NCBI GenBank assembly: GCA_024663395.1
Contig: JANFAH010000020.1
Location: 496,001 to 560,000 of the forward strand
Reading direction: 5' to 3'
Length of the DNA: 64,000 bases
From: Pisolithus tinctorius
Taxonomy: Eukaryota > Basidiomycota > Agaricomycetes > Boletales > Pisolithaceae
Shown: piece by piece, positions 1 to 10,739 of the stretch
How positions within the stretch are numbered: the stretch's first letter is position 1
Layout of the letters: each line of letters begins with the position of its first letter
Translations under genes and position numbers: made by a program
Notes under the pieces: generated by a model
What the model saw: only the letters and a program-made list of their open reading frames with translations
Database searches by the model: none
Told to the model about the DNA's origin: nothing

Positions 1-185
1 CCAGGGTGTGGGTCCATCCCCCAGTGAGGTTGGCCGACACCACTTCCAGGGTGTGGGTCCATCCCCCAGTGAGGTTGGCCGACACCACTTCCAGGGTGAG
101 TCCATCCCCCCAGTGAGGTCAGCCGACACCACTTCTAGGGTGTGGATCCATCCCCCAGTGAGGTTGGCTGACCTCCCTCCAACAT
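1..185. repeat. 45-bp minisatellite, about four units
   Basis: Units start at 1, 46, 91 and about 135, each with the core CCATCCCCCAGTGAGGT followed by a GCCGACACCACTT-like block. The third unit is a base shorter and the fourth decays at its end. The array may extend beyond the left edge of the window. The readable frame across it is a by-product of the 45-bp period being a multiple of three, so I do not call a gene. Confidence 0.9.
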
Positions 186-458
186 GTCAGCCTATCCACC
201 ATCAGGGTCTATAGGCTGATGTTGGTTAGTCCCACTTTCAGGACCAAATGTGCATGTCAGATGACCCACTTTCTGGATTACATGTGACTGAAGGGTCTGT
301 ATGTGACTAATGCGAGTGCAAAAGCGAGACTGAGAGGTGAAACTGCTAAAACTGAGCCTGAAAAATGCGAAAACAAAGCCAGAAACTGCAAAAATGAATC
401 TGAGAAGGTTGGGGAGGGTGCCAGGCTAAGACAGAAGCCCCTTGCAGTGGGCTCCAGT

Positions 459-806
459 TGTAGGAATTTGATTTAAGAGTGTGATGACTGGGTGATGGAT
501 TATCTGAGGGGAATGAGTAGGCCAAAAGGGGCTTCTATAGCCTGTGCAAGGATGGAGGGGACATCTGAGGGCTTCTATGGCTGTCTGGGTGCAGGGAAAC
601 AACCTGCTCAAACTCATCTCTTGTCTTAGGGTAACTCATCTATTTTTTAAAAAAAACTAACTACATCCAGTACTAGGTAGTGCTGACTAAGCGACCAAAA
701 TGCGAAATTCTAAGTACCACTAGCCGAAAAAACACCTAGAATCAAAACTAAATAAAATGAACAAAATAAAACCAATTCCCCTAGTAGGGAAATTACATTC
801 CCTACA
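459..806. mobile_element. Solo-LTR-like segment (TGTAGG...CCTACA)
   Basis: A 348-bp AT-rich stretch opens with TGTAGGAATTTG and closes with ATTCCCTACA. These termini match the better-supported solo LTR at 45008-45461, which begins TGTAGGAATAGG and ends CATTCCCTACA. The flanking five bases do not match, so no target duplication supports it, and the interior is degraded. No coding region was recognised from 186 to 810. It may instead be an LTR fragment whose edge was overwritten by the adjoining Y unit. Confidence 0.45.
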
Positions 807-810
807 ACAG

Positions 811-1500
811 CATTCTGGTTTTTGTCATATCTCCACCATTTCCAAAGATGTCGACTCTGTTCTCACACTTGCTTAAAGTGCTCAGCCATGCAATTCTGTC
901 TTCCAAATTTGGAGAGGATCCTCACACCCTATGCATTTCTACAGCACTCCATCCATCAGATGCTCATTTCACTAAGTCCATCAATCATGGCTGCCTCTTT
1001 GTCAATCATCTCACTTGTCTCATTTGCCAGAGACAGTGGCTACATATATCTGCCAGGTGTTCCCACCAGCTTCCATCCTGAAGCCCCTGGTTCATCCTGT
1101 CATTGTCAGCCCCACCTCATCCCATGCAGCTTGGTCAGCATGTTCTCCTTGTCAGTATGACTTCCAGAAGGACATTCTTTGGTCACCTCAGGTCTGTCAC
1201 TCAGTTAGAGAGGTCTTATGTGGTTGTTTTGGTCTCCCCAGTTGATGAAGCATATGGATCATTCCTCCCTGCTCCCTGCACTGTCTTTATTCCAATCTCA
1301 TCCATCATTCTTCCCACATTGTGACAGCTGCAGCATAATCTACTGTTCTCCAGCCTCCCTGATCACATCCATGATGAGTATGACATGCATCTTGCCCTCT
1401 TACTGCAAGATCCAGCAGAAGATGTCCCCCCTTCTCCTCCTCCTCCTTCAGAGCCCTGTCCATGAAGCTTTTGTTAACTTTGCTGAGAGGATGAAAGGGT
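811..1500 (+). pseudogene. Unit Y copy 1: broken ORF of unknown function
   Basis: This stretch is homologous to the open ORF at 33901-34497, but here the frame is split into at least three pieces by frameshifts and stops. Shared peptide blocks include VPTSF near 1050, SMTSRRTFFGHLRS near 1157-1200 and AYGSFLPAPC near 1250. It lies directly upstream of a purine-rich tract and the LTR at 1507, the usual position of a 3-prime open reading frame downstream of integrase in fungal Gypsy elements. No known domain was recognised. Both copies of unit Y begin at the same ACAGCATTC sequence, so the left edge may be a real boundary. Confidence 0.6.
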
Positions 1501-1506
1501 GGGAGA

Positions 1507-2416
1507 TGTGATCACTTATGCTCCCATTGCCCCACAGACCCCCAATGCCCTAGCCTCCTTTGACACCTGACTCATGCCCTTCAATTCTGGAATTAATACT
1601 TCCCTATCTGGAAAACACCATCCATCTGTCATGCCATCTTTGGATCTAGAGATGTCTCTGCCGAGATCTGACTTGCATCACCACCCCCTAATGTGATATC
1701 AGTGTGCTTACTCAGTTTCTGACTCCATTTGACCCCATTCTGTGATATTTTGACTATCCTTGACTCATTCATTGCCAATACTTACCAATCTTCTTTGCTT
1801 GCTTACTTTTCATTTCTCGCTTACTCATCATGATTACTCAGTCCTTACTCATTACTTACCAAGTGTTTGTGCCTTGTTTGTCACAAGCTGTGCTCCCCCC
1901 ACAGTATATAAACCCCCATGTACTTAGCTACACCCAAGTGAACCAGAAGCCATTCACTCAGCAGTCAGTCAGTTCTTCTCAGCATAACTCATCATTGACA
2001 GTTGAGGGCTCCATGAAGGGGTCTATCTGTCATCATTTGTACACTTGGTAGTTGAGGCTCATTCAGAAGAGTCTATCTGCCATCCTTCATCATCTGCAGT
2101 CCACCCCATGCTTAGTCAGCAGTCTTTGCCTAGTCATCCCACTACTCCTGCATAACTCGATGTTGACTTGTGCTAGGAGTCCTTTTGGCTGAACACCTCT
2201 GCTCTGTTCAGCATCCCCATCCAGTCATCACTCATTCATCCTCTCCTGCATAACTTGTCAATGACTTGTGCCAGGAGCACCTCCACTTGAAGTCCCCCCC
2301 CACATCAGGTTTTTCTGCACTCCAGGTTCTGTGGAGGCACACCACCACTCACACATCATTTGTCTTTTGTGTTGGTTTTGGTTGGTTTTCACCACCTTTC
2401 CACACTTTGACTCACA
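1507..2416 (+). mobile_element. Unit Y copy 1 LTR
   Basis: A 910-bp block starts TGTGATCAC after a GGGTGGGAGA polypurine tract and ends TTTGACTCACA, giving TGTGA/TCACA inverted termini. It contains a TATA box (TATATAAAC, about 1905). It aligns along its whole length, with gaps, to 34541-35456. Homology between the copies stops at 2416 and 35456. To the right the sequence passes straight into a reverse-strand Gypsy reverse transcriptase, consistent with this being the 3-prime LTR of an element inserted into that Gypsy copy. The 5-prime part is missing. Confidence 0.65.
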
Positions 2417-4560
2417 ATGAAGGGAGCCATCTTTCTTTCCAACAAAGAAGAATGGTGTGGCTTGAGGAGACTTCAAGGGGTGGATCTTCCCTCTCAAAGG
2501 TTTTCTTTGATGAATTTCTCTGTGGACTCCCTTTCAGAGGGGGAGAGTGGATAGGCCCTTAGCCACCTTGGGGATGAAATCCTCAACAAGGTTAATGGCA
2601 TGGTCATAGGGTCATGATGGAGGCAAAACTCCATCAGAGGGTTTTTGAAAACTGAGGCAAAGTCTTTATAGTCTTCAGGGAGGATAGCCTTCAGTTTCTT
2701 CTTGTGTTCTTCCTGGGCTAATTCAGTAGCTGTGGTGATCTTTCAAAGAAGACTATTATTTGGATTAATCTTCTTGGCTTCTTCTATGAGCTTTCCAACC
2801 AACATCACAAAGTGTGCATGGATGGTTTCATCTTCAGGTTCTTCATAACCCACAAACTTGTTTATCCCTTTCCTGTCAACAGGGGACACAAGATTCATGG
2901 TGGGTTCTTCAACTGCAACAGAAGAGATGTTGCATTTTAATTCTTTAGACCTGTCAGTCTTTTCATCGATGGAGAGGGTTCCCATTCTCCAGTCGACAAC
3001 AGGGTTTATTCTCTTGAAGCCAAGGGAGGCCTAGGATGATGTTTTCTGTTCCACAGTTGATGACATGAAAGAAGGACTGATGGATGAGTCCTTCGATTTT
3101 GAAGTATAAAGTGGCAGAAAACAGGATCTTTCCCTTGAGTTTTGAGTTCCATCCACATTTTTGGCGAGGATGGGTTCTTTGAGTCATTGAGTAGGGATCC
3201 AGTGTTTTCACACAAATCCCCAGTCAATGCAGCATATTTCTGCTCCAGAGTCAACTAGAGCAGTGGTGTTGATGACTTTGGCAGTTCTTTCTGATGCATA
3301 AAGGGAGATGGGGACTTGCATAGTGTGTTCAGGTGTGGAGGATACAAGTACAGATGCAACAGAAATAGAACTGTCCTTAGTGTGGGGAAACATCTGGCAT
3401 CAACTCAGAGTTCCCTTCTAAAAATCCTTTCTGAGTGTCCTAGCAATGTTCACCAAGGCAACAGAAGGGACCAGCAACTTTTTTCTTCATCGTCACTTTC
3501 TTCAACTTCCACAATTTTGTGGATCTTCTTCACTTTTTTCTGGGGGGTTTTTCCCTTGTCTGGACATTCCCTAGAGAGATGTCCTTTGTTTCCACAACTG
3601 AAACATCTTCCTTCTTTGATGTGATGATCTCTTTCTTCTTTGGAGAGTCTCACTCCATCCATGTCCATGGCATTTGGATCTTTTTCTTCAGTGAGATTGT
3701 TCTTGGGGTAGAACATTCTCTTTTCTTTCTTTCCAGAGAACTCATTACCTTCCTCCATTTTGCATCGAACTTTTGTGCCTGCGTGTACCACTCAGTGATC
3801 TTTGTGGGAGTGGTTTCCATCATGTGATGCAGTTTGCAATGAAGGGTTTGAGTCCTTGTGAGAAGAACTCAATCAAAGCAACATCTTCCATGATGGTAGA
3901 GTTGGTGGCAGCAGTTTGGAAGTCAGTAATATATTGTTCTACCAAGTCCTGTTGTTTTCATGGTGCACAACTTGGCAATTGCTGTACTGGCAGTATCAGA
4001 GGATGTGAAAGAGTTTTGAAATCTTTAGTAAAATTGGCAAAGAAGCTGAAACTTGGGGGTGTCTTTTTCCAGAGATGTTTTCTGGAAGGTAGCTGCCCAG
4101 GAGTGAGCAACACCTTTCTTCATATATGACAGGCATAGATGACCTTTTTTGGTGTCTGTGTCATGAATTTCTTCATTTATCAGGAGGTAGGTCTGTACAG
4201 AGTACAGCCAGCTCATGGTGTTTTTCTGGTCTCCATCAAGTCAGACAGAGCACCAATCTTCAATTCAGTGGCTTTGACAGCAGTAGCACTGATTGTAGCC
4301 TTCAATGATGAACTGGGACATTGTATTCTGGAGTGGGGGTGGGGGTGTAGGAAGAGTGATGGCAGGTACTGGTGGGATGGGTGTGCTGAGTGTGGCAAGG
4401 GACTGAGTGAAAACATTCAAGAGGATACCAGAGGTGAATCCTCTATCTGGTTGTTTGGGTCATTGGAGGAGGTGTCAGTGACAGTGCTCTCCTGTTCTTC
4501 ATCAGAAGACAATTCTTTGTGAGTGGGTCACATGGCACCCAACATCGGTTGTTTCAGGGG
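2417..4560 (-). pseudogene. Gypsy element B gag-protease-RT remnant
   Basis: Read on the reverse strand from about 4530 downward, this is a Gypsy polyprotein in broken frames. The acidic N-terminal gag region (4530-4430) is followed by the capsid region (4216-3800). A CCHC nucleocapsid knuckle (C-x2-C-x4-H-x4-[15 protein letters not shown]) lies in the ORF 3791-3450. The aspartic protease has the catalytic DSG kept (LVDSGAEICCID, 3260-3220) and the downstream ILGLPWL motif (about 3030). The start of reverse transcriptase (SPQATPFFFVGKKDGS) ends at 2420. The rest of pol is replaced by the Y LTR at 2416. Many stops are TGA or TAG. Its 5-prime LTR is 4620-5069. The element seems to have landed in the Copia gag at 5070 and was later cut by unit Y. 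Confidence 0.85.
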
Positions 4561-4606
4561 TTTGTGGTGGTGCACTAAACAGTGACCAATTCAGCCAAAG
4601 GCTGGT

Positions 4607-4617
4607 AGACTTGAGCT
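4607..4617 (-). promoter_or_regulatory. Self-priming-type primer-binding site of Gypsy B
   Basis: The 11-mer AGACTTGAGCT (+ strand) sits two bases from the LTR edge at 4620. It is the exact reverse complement of 4798-4808 inside the LTR. On the element's own (reverse) strand, 4808 lies 33 nt downstream of a TATTTAG TATA-like box (4841-4835). The predicted transcript would therefore begin with the 11-mer that pairs with this site, the arrangement known from Tf1/sushi-type chromoviruses. Confidence 0.7.
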
Positions 4618-4619
4618 TT

Positions 4620-5069
4620 TGTTATGCTCAACCAAAGTCAAGACATAGGGAGAGCTCAAATGCAGACAATGGTTTCTACTGAGCAATGGCTGCAGTAACC
4701 TTTGTAAACAACAAAGGATTTAGTCAATGCCAGTAAGAGTGGTCCTGGTAGGGACACTGAGGGCAAAGTTCTGAGAGGACGCTGCATATGATTGAGCAGC
4801 TCAAGTCTGAGAGTTCCAGGACTTGAGCAGCAGGCTAAATACTACAAGGAGATGGACCATGAGGCATCTGCATGTAACGAGGTAACTACGCTATTGGTTG
4901 AACAATAGTGACACATGTCCTCAGCATGTATGAAGCAAATAAAACTAGTGGTGGAAACAGAGAGCTGTTGGATCAGGGAGAAGATGGCTCTAAAGGAAAA
5001 GTAGTCCAACAGATCAAACACAAGGTAACCATACAGTGAAAAGAGGAAAAACAGGGGAGAAACGTAACA
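4620..5069 (-). mobile_element. Gypsy B 5-prime LTR (450 bp)
   Basis: TGTTATGCTC...AACGTAACA gives near-perfect inverted termini. The copy at 50606-51057 is alignable end to end, which fixes both edges. On the reverse strand it carries CAACCAATAG (CCAAT-like) and TATTTAG promoter elements. Gag of element B starts just to its left. To its right the reverse-strand Copia gag frame is interrupted at 5070, so the Gypsy inserted into Copia. The candidate duplication CTTTA (5070-5074) has no surviving partner. Confidence 0.85.
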
Positions 5070-5687
5070 CTTTAATGAAGTCTGGAGATAGGTCCTTTTG
5101 CATGACTAGGGCCAAAGACATCATAGCTGCAAGGTTGGAGTCATAAGAAGTGGGAAGTGAACTGAGGATGATGGCTGCAAAGTTGTCATCTGTGATTGAC
5201 TGTCCAAGCATGGCAAGTTGTTTGTGCAGTGCATGCATCTTGTCAAAGTGAGTGTGGACATTGCCTTTTTCTGCACAGCAGGATTCTTGGAGTTTTCTCT
5301 GCAGATCAATCACAACGACATGAGAGTGATTTTGGAAAAGATTGGTGAGGACACCCCACACACTCTTTGCAGTCTCTTCCTTCAGGACTTGAAGGAACAG
5401 AGATTCCAGGAGTGACACAGCAATCACTTGCTTGATGTATCCATTGTCCTTAGCCCATGCTGAAGTTTTTCTGGGTATTTGCTAACAAGTTTTCACTCCA
5501 TGGCTGTGGGCTTCCAGGAGGAGTCTTTCCCTGCTGAGGGGTCCTCTGGTTTTGCATCCAAGCCAGTCAGGTGTCTGATCAGCCCTTTTGAGCTGATGGC
5601 CCATTCAACCTGAGCCTTGTAGTATAGCCAGTTGCTTCCATCTGCATTTAGGGTTGGGACTTGTAAGGAATGATTGTCTTTCACCAT
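5070..5687 (-). pseudogene. Copia gag, truncated
   Basis: From the ATG at 5687 the reverse strand encodes a Ty1/Copia-type gag (UBN2/gag-polypeptide family). The N-terminal part contains LNADGSNWLYYKAQVEWAIS. The downstream helical part has ESLFLQVLKEETAKSVWGVL and HFDKMHALHKQLAMLGQSITDDNFAAIIL. Two reading frames are needed, so at least one frameshift is present. The frame then runs into the Gypsy B LTR at 5069, and zinc knuckle, protease, integrase and RT are all missing. A related fragment is at 30358-30648. Copia gag packages the element RNA in cytoplasmic particles; this copy cannot. Confidence 0.8.
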
Positions 5688-6030
5688 GGTGGGTATTGAT
5701 GCTGTGTATTAACTCTTTTGGAATTAGAGCACAAGATCAGGGCTCATAACCTAACAAAGGTATGAGTTCTCAGTGTACAAAGTAGTCACGATATTAGTAC
5801 CTAACAAAGGTATGAGTTTCTACACTACATCAGTACCAAGTAAATGAATGGGAATCTAGCTATACTCACCTCAGTGTACAAAGTAGTCACTGAGGTGGAA
5901 TACAATGGTGCAGAAAATTTATAGTACAATAATTAGTAAGTGCATTGACATTGGAATTTAATTCCAAGGGTCAAAGAACAATTCTGAGCACTGACAGCAA
6001 AACTCCAAGATGTTACTGTAACTCTGGATT
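5688..6030 (-). other. Copia leader / LTR-like non-coding stretch
   Basis: No gene seen. Upstream of the Copia gag start there is GGGCTCATAACCTAAC (about 5732) and a repeated block: CCTAACAAAGGTATGAGTT occurs at about 5751 and 5800, and CTCAGTGTACAAAGTAGTCAC at about 5769 and 5873. This would be the 5-prime leader and perhaps LTR of the reverse-strand Copia element, but neither LTR edge nor a target duplication could be fixed. Confidence 0.35.
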
Positions 6031-6039
6031 ATGTACTTG

Positions 6040-6792
6040 ACAATCTGATGTACACATGATGGGCCTGCCCATATGTTCCCATGAATGCTGCACCCTTCTA
6101 TGGGCCCACCCATGGGTTGCAACCCCATCTGAGATGTACATGATGGTCCTGTGCATCAGATCCATTGGATGCAACATCCAATGGACATCCCCATCATTGG
6201 GTTGCAATGGCATCCAATATACACCTGACAGGCCTCCCAATTGATTTGTTGGATCACACATCCCATAGACAGGCCCTTCCATGACTTGTGATCTAATCTG
6301 CTATATATATCTTGGGCCTACCCATAAGTTTTTGATAGATGTTGCACCCCTTCTACAGGCCCACCCTTGGGTGTGACATCATCTGATATTTTTCCCAATG
6401 GGCCTGACCATGAGATTAGATGGGTAGAACATCCCTTGGATGGGCCTGTCCATGGGTTGTCACGACATCTGCCATCTTAGCAATGGGCCTGCCCATATGT
6501 TCCAACAGGTGCATTATCCTGTTGATGGGCCTGACTATCAGTTTCAACAGGTGCAGTATCCTTTGGATGGGCCTGTCCATGGGTTGTGATGCACATGCCA
6601 TATACATGATGGGCCTGCTAATATGTTGAAAAGGATGGAATGTTGCAATATACTTGTCACTCTGGGCTTCAGGGCCTCTTCATATGTTATGACTTAATTA
6701 ATTTGACAGGCCCACATCAGGCTCTATGTCAGTAATGGTAAGTTGGCACACAGGCTACCCATATGTTGTGACTAAGCTGACTATGTGGGGTC
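6040..6792. repeat. Orphan KDZ terminal repeat array
   Basis: The stretch is built of units such as GGGCCTGCCCATATGTT and TGGGCCTGTCCATGGGTTG, like the KDZ-1 end arrays. Its final 75 bp (6717-6792) align to the extreme right end of KDZ-1, including GGCACACAGGCTACCCATATG and the terminal GGGGTC. It is in the orientation of a right end and carries no gene. It looks like the remaining terminus of a related, older KDZ element, 147 bp away from the left end of KDZ-1. Confidence 0.7.
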
Positions 6793-6931
6793 TTTGATCA
6801 ATGTGGTATCCATAGGAAATGCCAGTGAATGAGTAGCATGCCATCAAAGTTGCACCGCTGCATGGTCTCTCATGCCACATCTAGGGGATAAAAGAACAAG
6901 TCCACGGTGTGTGCACAGTTGCGTTTCGACG

Positions 6932-6938
6932 GAGATAT
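6932..6938. repeat. Putative target-site duplication, left of KDZ-1
   Basis: GAGATAT here recurs at 24852-24858, immediately outside the GGGGTC right terminus. Zisupton-type insertions are, as I recall, flanked by about 8-bp duplications; the eighth base differs here (C versus G). The left terminus is more diverged than the right, so the assignment is suggestive, not certain. Confidence 0.5.
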
Positions 6939-6939
6939 C

Positions 6940-8590
6940 ACATAGTGTAGTCACACTTAGTCACAACACATGGGCAGCCTGTGTGCCAAAACACCAACAC
7001 TTATATAGACCCCGAGATGGGCCCGCCTATAATAGATTAGCCACTACACATGGACAGGCCCGAGGGACTAAAGTGAGAGCAACATATGTACAGGCCCGTA
7101 AGTGCATTACCACAACATATGGGAGGGCCCGTGGTGGGTAAGGATGCTGAAACATTTAGACAGGGCCCATGACCAATTAAGTATACTGAGCTGCTGTAAG
7201 ACATGGACAGGCCTGTCCTGGTAGGTTACACCCCTGTCTCAACATTAAGGTGGGCCCGCCTATCATAACATGGAGAGGGTCACAGCATAAGGACGGGCCT
7301 GTCTATGATTAGAATACAAAGTTGGCAACATATGGACAGGCCCAGGAGTAATATCATTTATGGTGTCACAACATCTAGACAGGCCTGTTCATAATAAGCC
7401 GTACCTCTGTCCAACATAAAGATGGGCCCGTCAGTAATGTCATTTCATAATGTCACAACATATGGACAGGCCTGTCGACAGTAAGATGTACTGCTGTTGA
7501 AACATAAAGACGGGCCTGTCACAAGTATCTTTTAATAGAGTCACAACATAAGGTCGGGCCTGTCAGTAGTATTATGCAAACATATGGACGGGCCCGTCCA
7601 CAGTAAGGTGTGCCTCTGACGAAACATAAAGATGGGGCCCCGTCAGTAATCTCATGTATAGCATCACAACATATGGATGGGCCCATCAGTAGTATTATTT
7701 ATATTGTCACAACTATGGGCAGGCCCGGCCCCAGTAAGATGTACCCTGTTGAAACATAAAGGCGGGCCCATCACTAATATCATTTAATAGAGTCACAGCA
7801 TATGGACGGGCCCTTCAGTAGTATTATTTATATCGTCACAACATATGGGCGGGCCCGGCCCCAGTAAGATGTACCCTGTCGAAACATAAAGACGGGCCCG
7901 TCACTAGTATCATTTAATAGAGTCACAACATATGGACGGGCCCCTTCAGTAATACTATTTATATTGTCACAACATATGGATGGGCCCTTCAGTAGTATCA
8001 TGTATATCATCACAACAAATGGACAGGCCCGGCCCCAGTAAGATGTACCCTGTCGAAACATAAAGATGGGCCCTTCAGTTGTATTATTTACATTGTCACA
8101 GCATATGGATGGGCCCTGTCTACAGTAAGATGTACCTCTGACGAAACATAAAGACAGGCCTTCAGTAGTATCATGTATATCAGTCACAACAAATGGACGG
8201 GCCCATCTAGCCAGATGCACCCCTGTCAAAACATAAGGATGGGTCCGTGTATGGTATTCTTAGGCAGCAGAAAGGGAGATCCAAGCTATCTACATAAGGA
8301 TGGCCTGTGTAAGGCATTCTCAGGCAGCAGAAAGGGAGATCAAAGGGATCTACATAAGGACGGGCTCATCCATGGTATTCTCAGGCAGCAGATAAGGGAA
8401 AACAAAAACCGGTGTTACAACATAAGACGGGCCGATCCGTCCATCGCAGGATTACAAACCCTTGGCACCGCATAAGGCGGGCCAATCCATCGTATCATAG
8501 ATAGCTCACCGCAAATGGACGGGCCTATCCATATTGGGTTATCCCCCTGTCACAATATAAGATGGGCCCAGGAAGACAAGAAATGAAGAA
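6940..8590. repeat. KDZ-1 left terminal array (43/44-bp palindromic units)
   Basis: Units alternate between two types separated by a palindrome of the form GACGGGCCCGTC or its variants. On this strand one type reads AGTAATATCATTTA...GTCACAACATATG and the other reads AGTAAGATGTACC...CGAAACATAAA. The outermost 150 bp differ, containing ACACTTATATAGACCC and GCCAAAACACCAAC, and match the right end in inverted orientation. Frames such as 7828-8229 are open only because of the repeat structure. Confidence 0.88.
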
Positions 8591-8990
8591 AGGGGAACCT
8601 CTCACACTATGAAGTATCTGAATTTCCCACTATAAATTGTGTTTCATGTTGGACTGATTTGTCTATTCAGTTGGAATCTCAGGTGCTGGTCTATGTAGCC
8701 ACGAGCCAGGACTCCGCCATTGGCACAGACAGGAAACACACAAAACAAATGGCAATGCTATTCAGAACAATGCATAATATTTTTATCTGAGTCTCTGCTT
8801 CATATATGCATCCAGGATTATGGACTTGTACCAGTATTGCCAGTCATGCTGTGGGAATCATTCATAGGCGGGATAAAAAGTGCGACATCCGCGTATCTCA
8901 TTGTCCGTCTTTCACTTCTGACTCTTCCTCTCTCCAATCACCATCACCACTCTCACCATCGAATTACCTCATCGTCTCATCATCAGAAAC

Positions 8991-10739
8991 ATGTCGTCAT
9001 CGTCGTCTCACAAGCTCTTCAAGAAATCGCCTGAGCTCGATGCTGCGGCCAACCGCATTCTTCAAATTTATTTCAAGGATATTGCGGAAAGCAGCAAGCT
9101 GGGAAGGCAGACAAGATTGCGAAGTGGAGAGGTGCCATCAAGGCGATAAACGATGAACTAGTGCGTCATAGCCTCATCACACTTTTTCACTAACTGATGT
9201 ATTCAGGACTCTGTACATGACCTCATCGCTAGGACGGATGAGATTCCGATGACCCTCATTGGCGTCGACATGTTCTTAAAGTGGCATGAAGACCTCGGCT
9301 CGATCAACCACCCATGGCCTGAGTGGAAGACCGCCCTAGCCCCTTCCAAAACCGACATTGCCAACCACAAGTGGCTCGACATCGTCGAGCGTCAATACGA
9401 CTACCACCGGTTGGCCTCCCTATGCCCCATGTGGTGCCAACACCAACACCACCCACTCAAGAGACCGAAATGCCTACGAGCGACAAAGGAAAACGGAAAG
9501 CGACCGAGGTGGAGGTGGAGCAAATGATAGCGGAAGGCTCGCACAGGATGGAGGTGGACAATGAGGGTGAAGAGGAGGTGCCAGAGAAGGAGGACGAGGA
9601 GGAAGAACCAGTACGAGGCAGGCAGAAGCGCCAAGCTGCCGCTGAAAATGACGACCCGTCGATCCAGACATTCGATCCCGTGCTATGAAGGCAACAGCGG
9701 AAACCGATGATGAAGATGATGTTTCTGCTCAAGGCCAATCGAAACGCAAGCCTTGTCCACCGTCAGGATGGACTATACGGTCGCGCTGCCTTAGCTTTCA
9801 GAAGGACGCCTTCCCCTGACCCCAAATCCTGCGAGTCGTGCCGCAGACGCAAGGTCCGATGCTACAGGAACCCCGGGAAGTCCTGCTTCCTGTGCGATGG
9901 TCGCAAGATTCGATGCAACCATGCCAAAGGCGGCACTACCGCTCCAACTCGATGAATCCATGCCGAGCCAGGGGGAAAAAGCGAGCTCGAAGTCTGTCCC
10001 CGACGATGGAGGCCCAAGAACCCCAAAGCCCAGCGGAATGTCCCCAAAAGCGACACGTTTTCGATGGCTTCCAAAGCCATCGATACTGGGGTTGGGCCCT
10101 CCAACCAGGGAAAGACGATCCCCGAGGGATCTTCACTCAGTACGTTTCCAATTTCATGTATTTACCGCTGACTCAAATTTTATTCAGAGATTCGTATTCC
10201 TGCATTCAAACCGGGGGATTCCCACCCAATCCCAGCCGCTGTATGAGCAGATTCGATCGTCGAGGTTGGCCCATCCATTGCGCAGGAGGTACAGGAATCT
10301 ACGGTAGCAGGTATGTTTAACCACTCCACATCTACGCTAAGTATCGTCATTAACCCTTGTATTCAAAGCAGAAAACCCGCCCATCGACAACTGACGGCAC
10401 CCGTCCAACCCACAACCGCTGCAACTCCCAGCTGCACCGTCACCCTGTCTGTGCCCCAATTGCCGATGTTTCGCAAAATGTCCAACACAATCGAACAGCG
10501 AATCGAAGATTTGGAACGTCGACTCCCATGATGCTGAGGCCCACCGCCAATACTATCGAGGATCGAATGTACGATTTCCAAATACAACAGGACTGAGACC
10601 ACGCAGATGCTGGACAGGATGGCGCTGCGAGCTGGAGGCTCTGCATATTCGGGTGTATGGACGACCATTGGGTGACGACCTCATCGATCTCTTTGGGCCT
10701 CTGGCAGATGAGACAAGGGTGGATAGGACAGCAGGGTGA
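8991..10739 (+). CDS. Zn2Cys6-cluster protein, KDZ-1 cargo (frames broken)
   Basis: ATG at 8991 opens an N-terminal helical region (KSPELDAAANRILQ). A clean intron lies at about 9160-9207 (GTGCGT...CACTAAC...TTCAG), then come WHEDLGSINHPWPEWK and KWLDIVERQYDYHRL. An acidic low-complexity stretch (9540-9700) precedes a fungal binuclear zinc cluster at about 9826-9940: C-x2-C-x6-C-x7-C-x2-C-x6-C, from CESCRRRKVRC to CFLCDGRKIRC. Two more introns are visible (10141-10187 GTACGT...TTCAG; about 10311-10369 GTATGT...CAAAG). The C-terminal part has a short coiled-coil-like segment (NTIEQRIEDLERRL) and GDDLIDLFGPLADE. Zn2Cys6 domains bind DNA in the nucleus, so a regulator of the element or of host genes is plausible. 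At least two frame changes (near 9110 and 9420) are not explained by introns, so it may be a pseudogene or carry sequence errors. Confidence 0.6.

Noticed and set aside
1..214. 68-codon proline/serine repeat protein
   Set aside because: Minisatellite with a 45-bp unit gives an open frame automatically.
5070..5074. CTTTA as a target duplication of the Gypsy B LTR
   Set aside because: The base string on the other side of 4620 is GCTTT and belongs to the element interior, so it cannot be tested; no partner survives.
7828..8229. 133-codon reverse-strand frame in the left KDZ array
   Set aside because: Same cause: repeated unit read in an open frame.
7000..8590. CRISPR-like alternation of short repeats and spacers
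   Set aside because: Both repeat and spacer types recur, the repeats are palindromic, there are no cas genes, and the genome is eukaryotic. It is a transposon end array.
9397..9738. Reverse-strand frames opposite the acidic stretch of the zinc-cluster gene
   Set aside because: Their serine- and leucine-rich content mirrors the Glu-rich sense strand; shadows.
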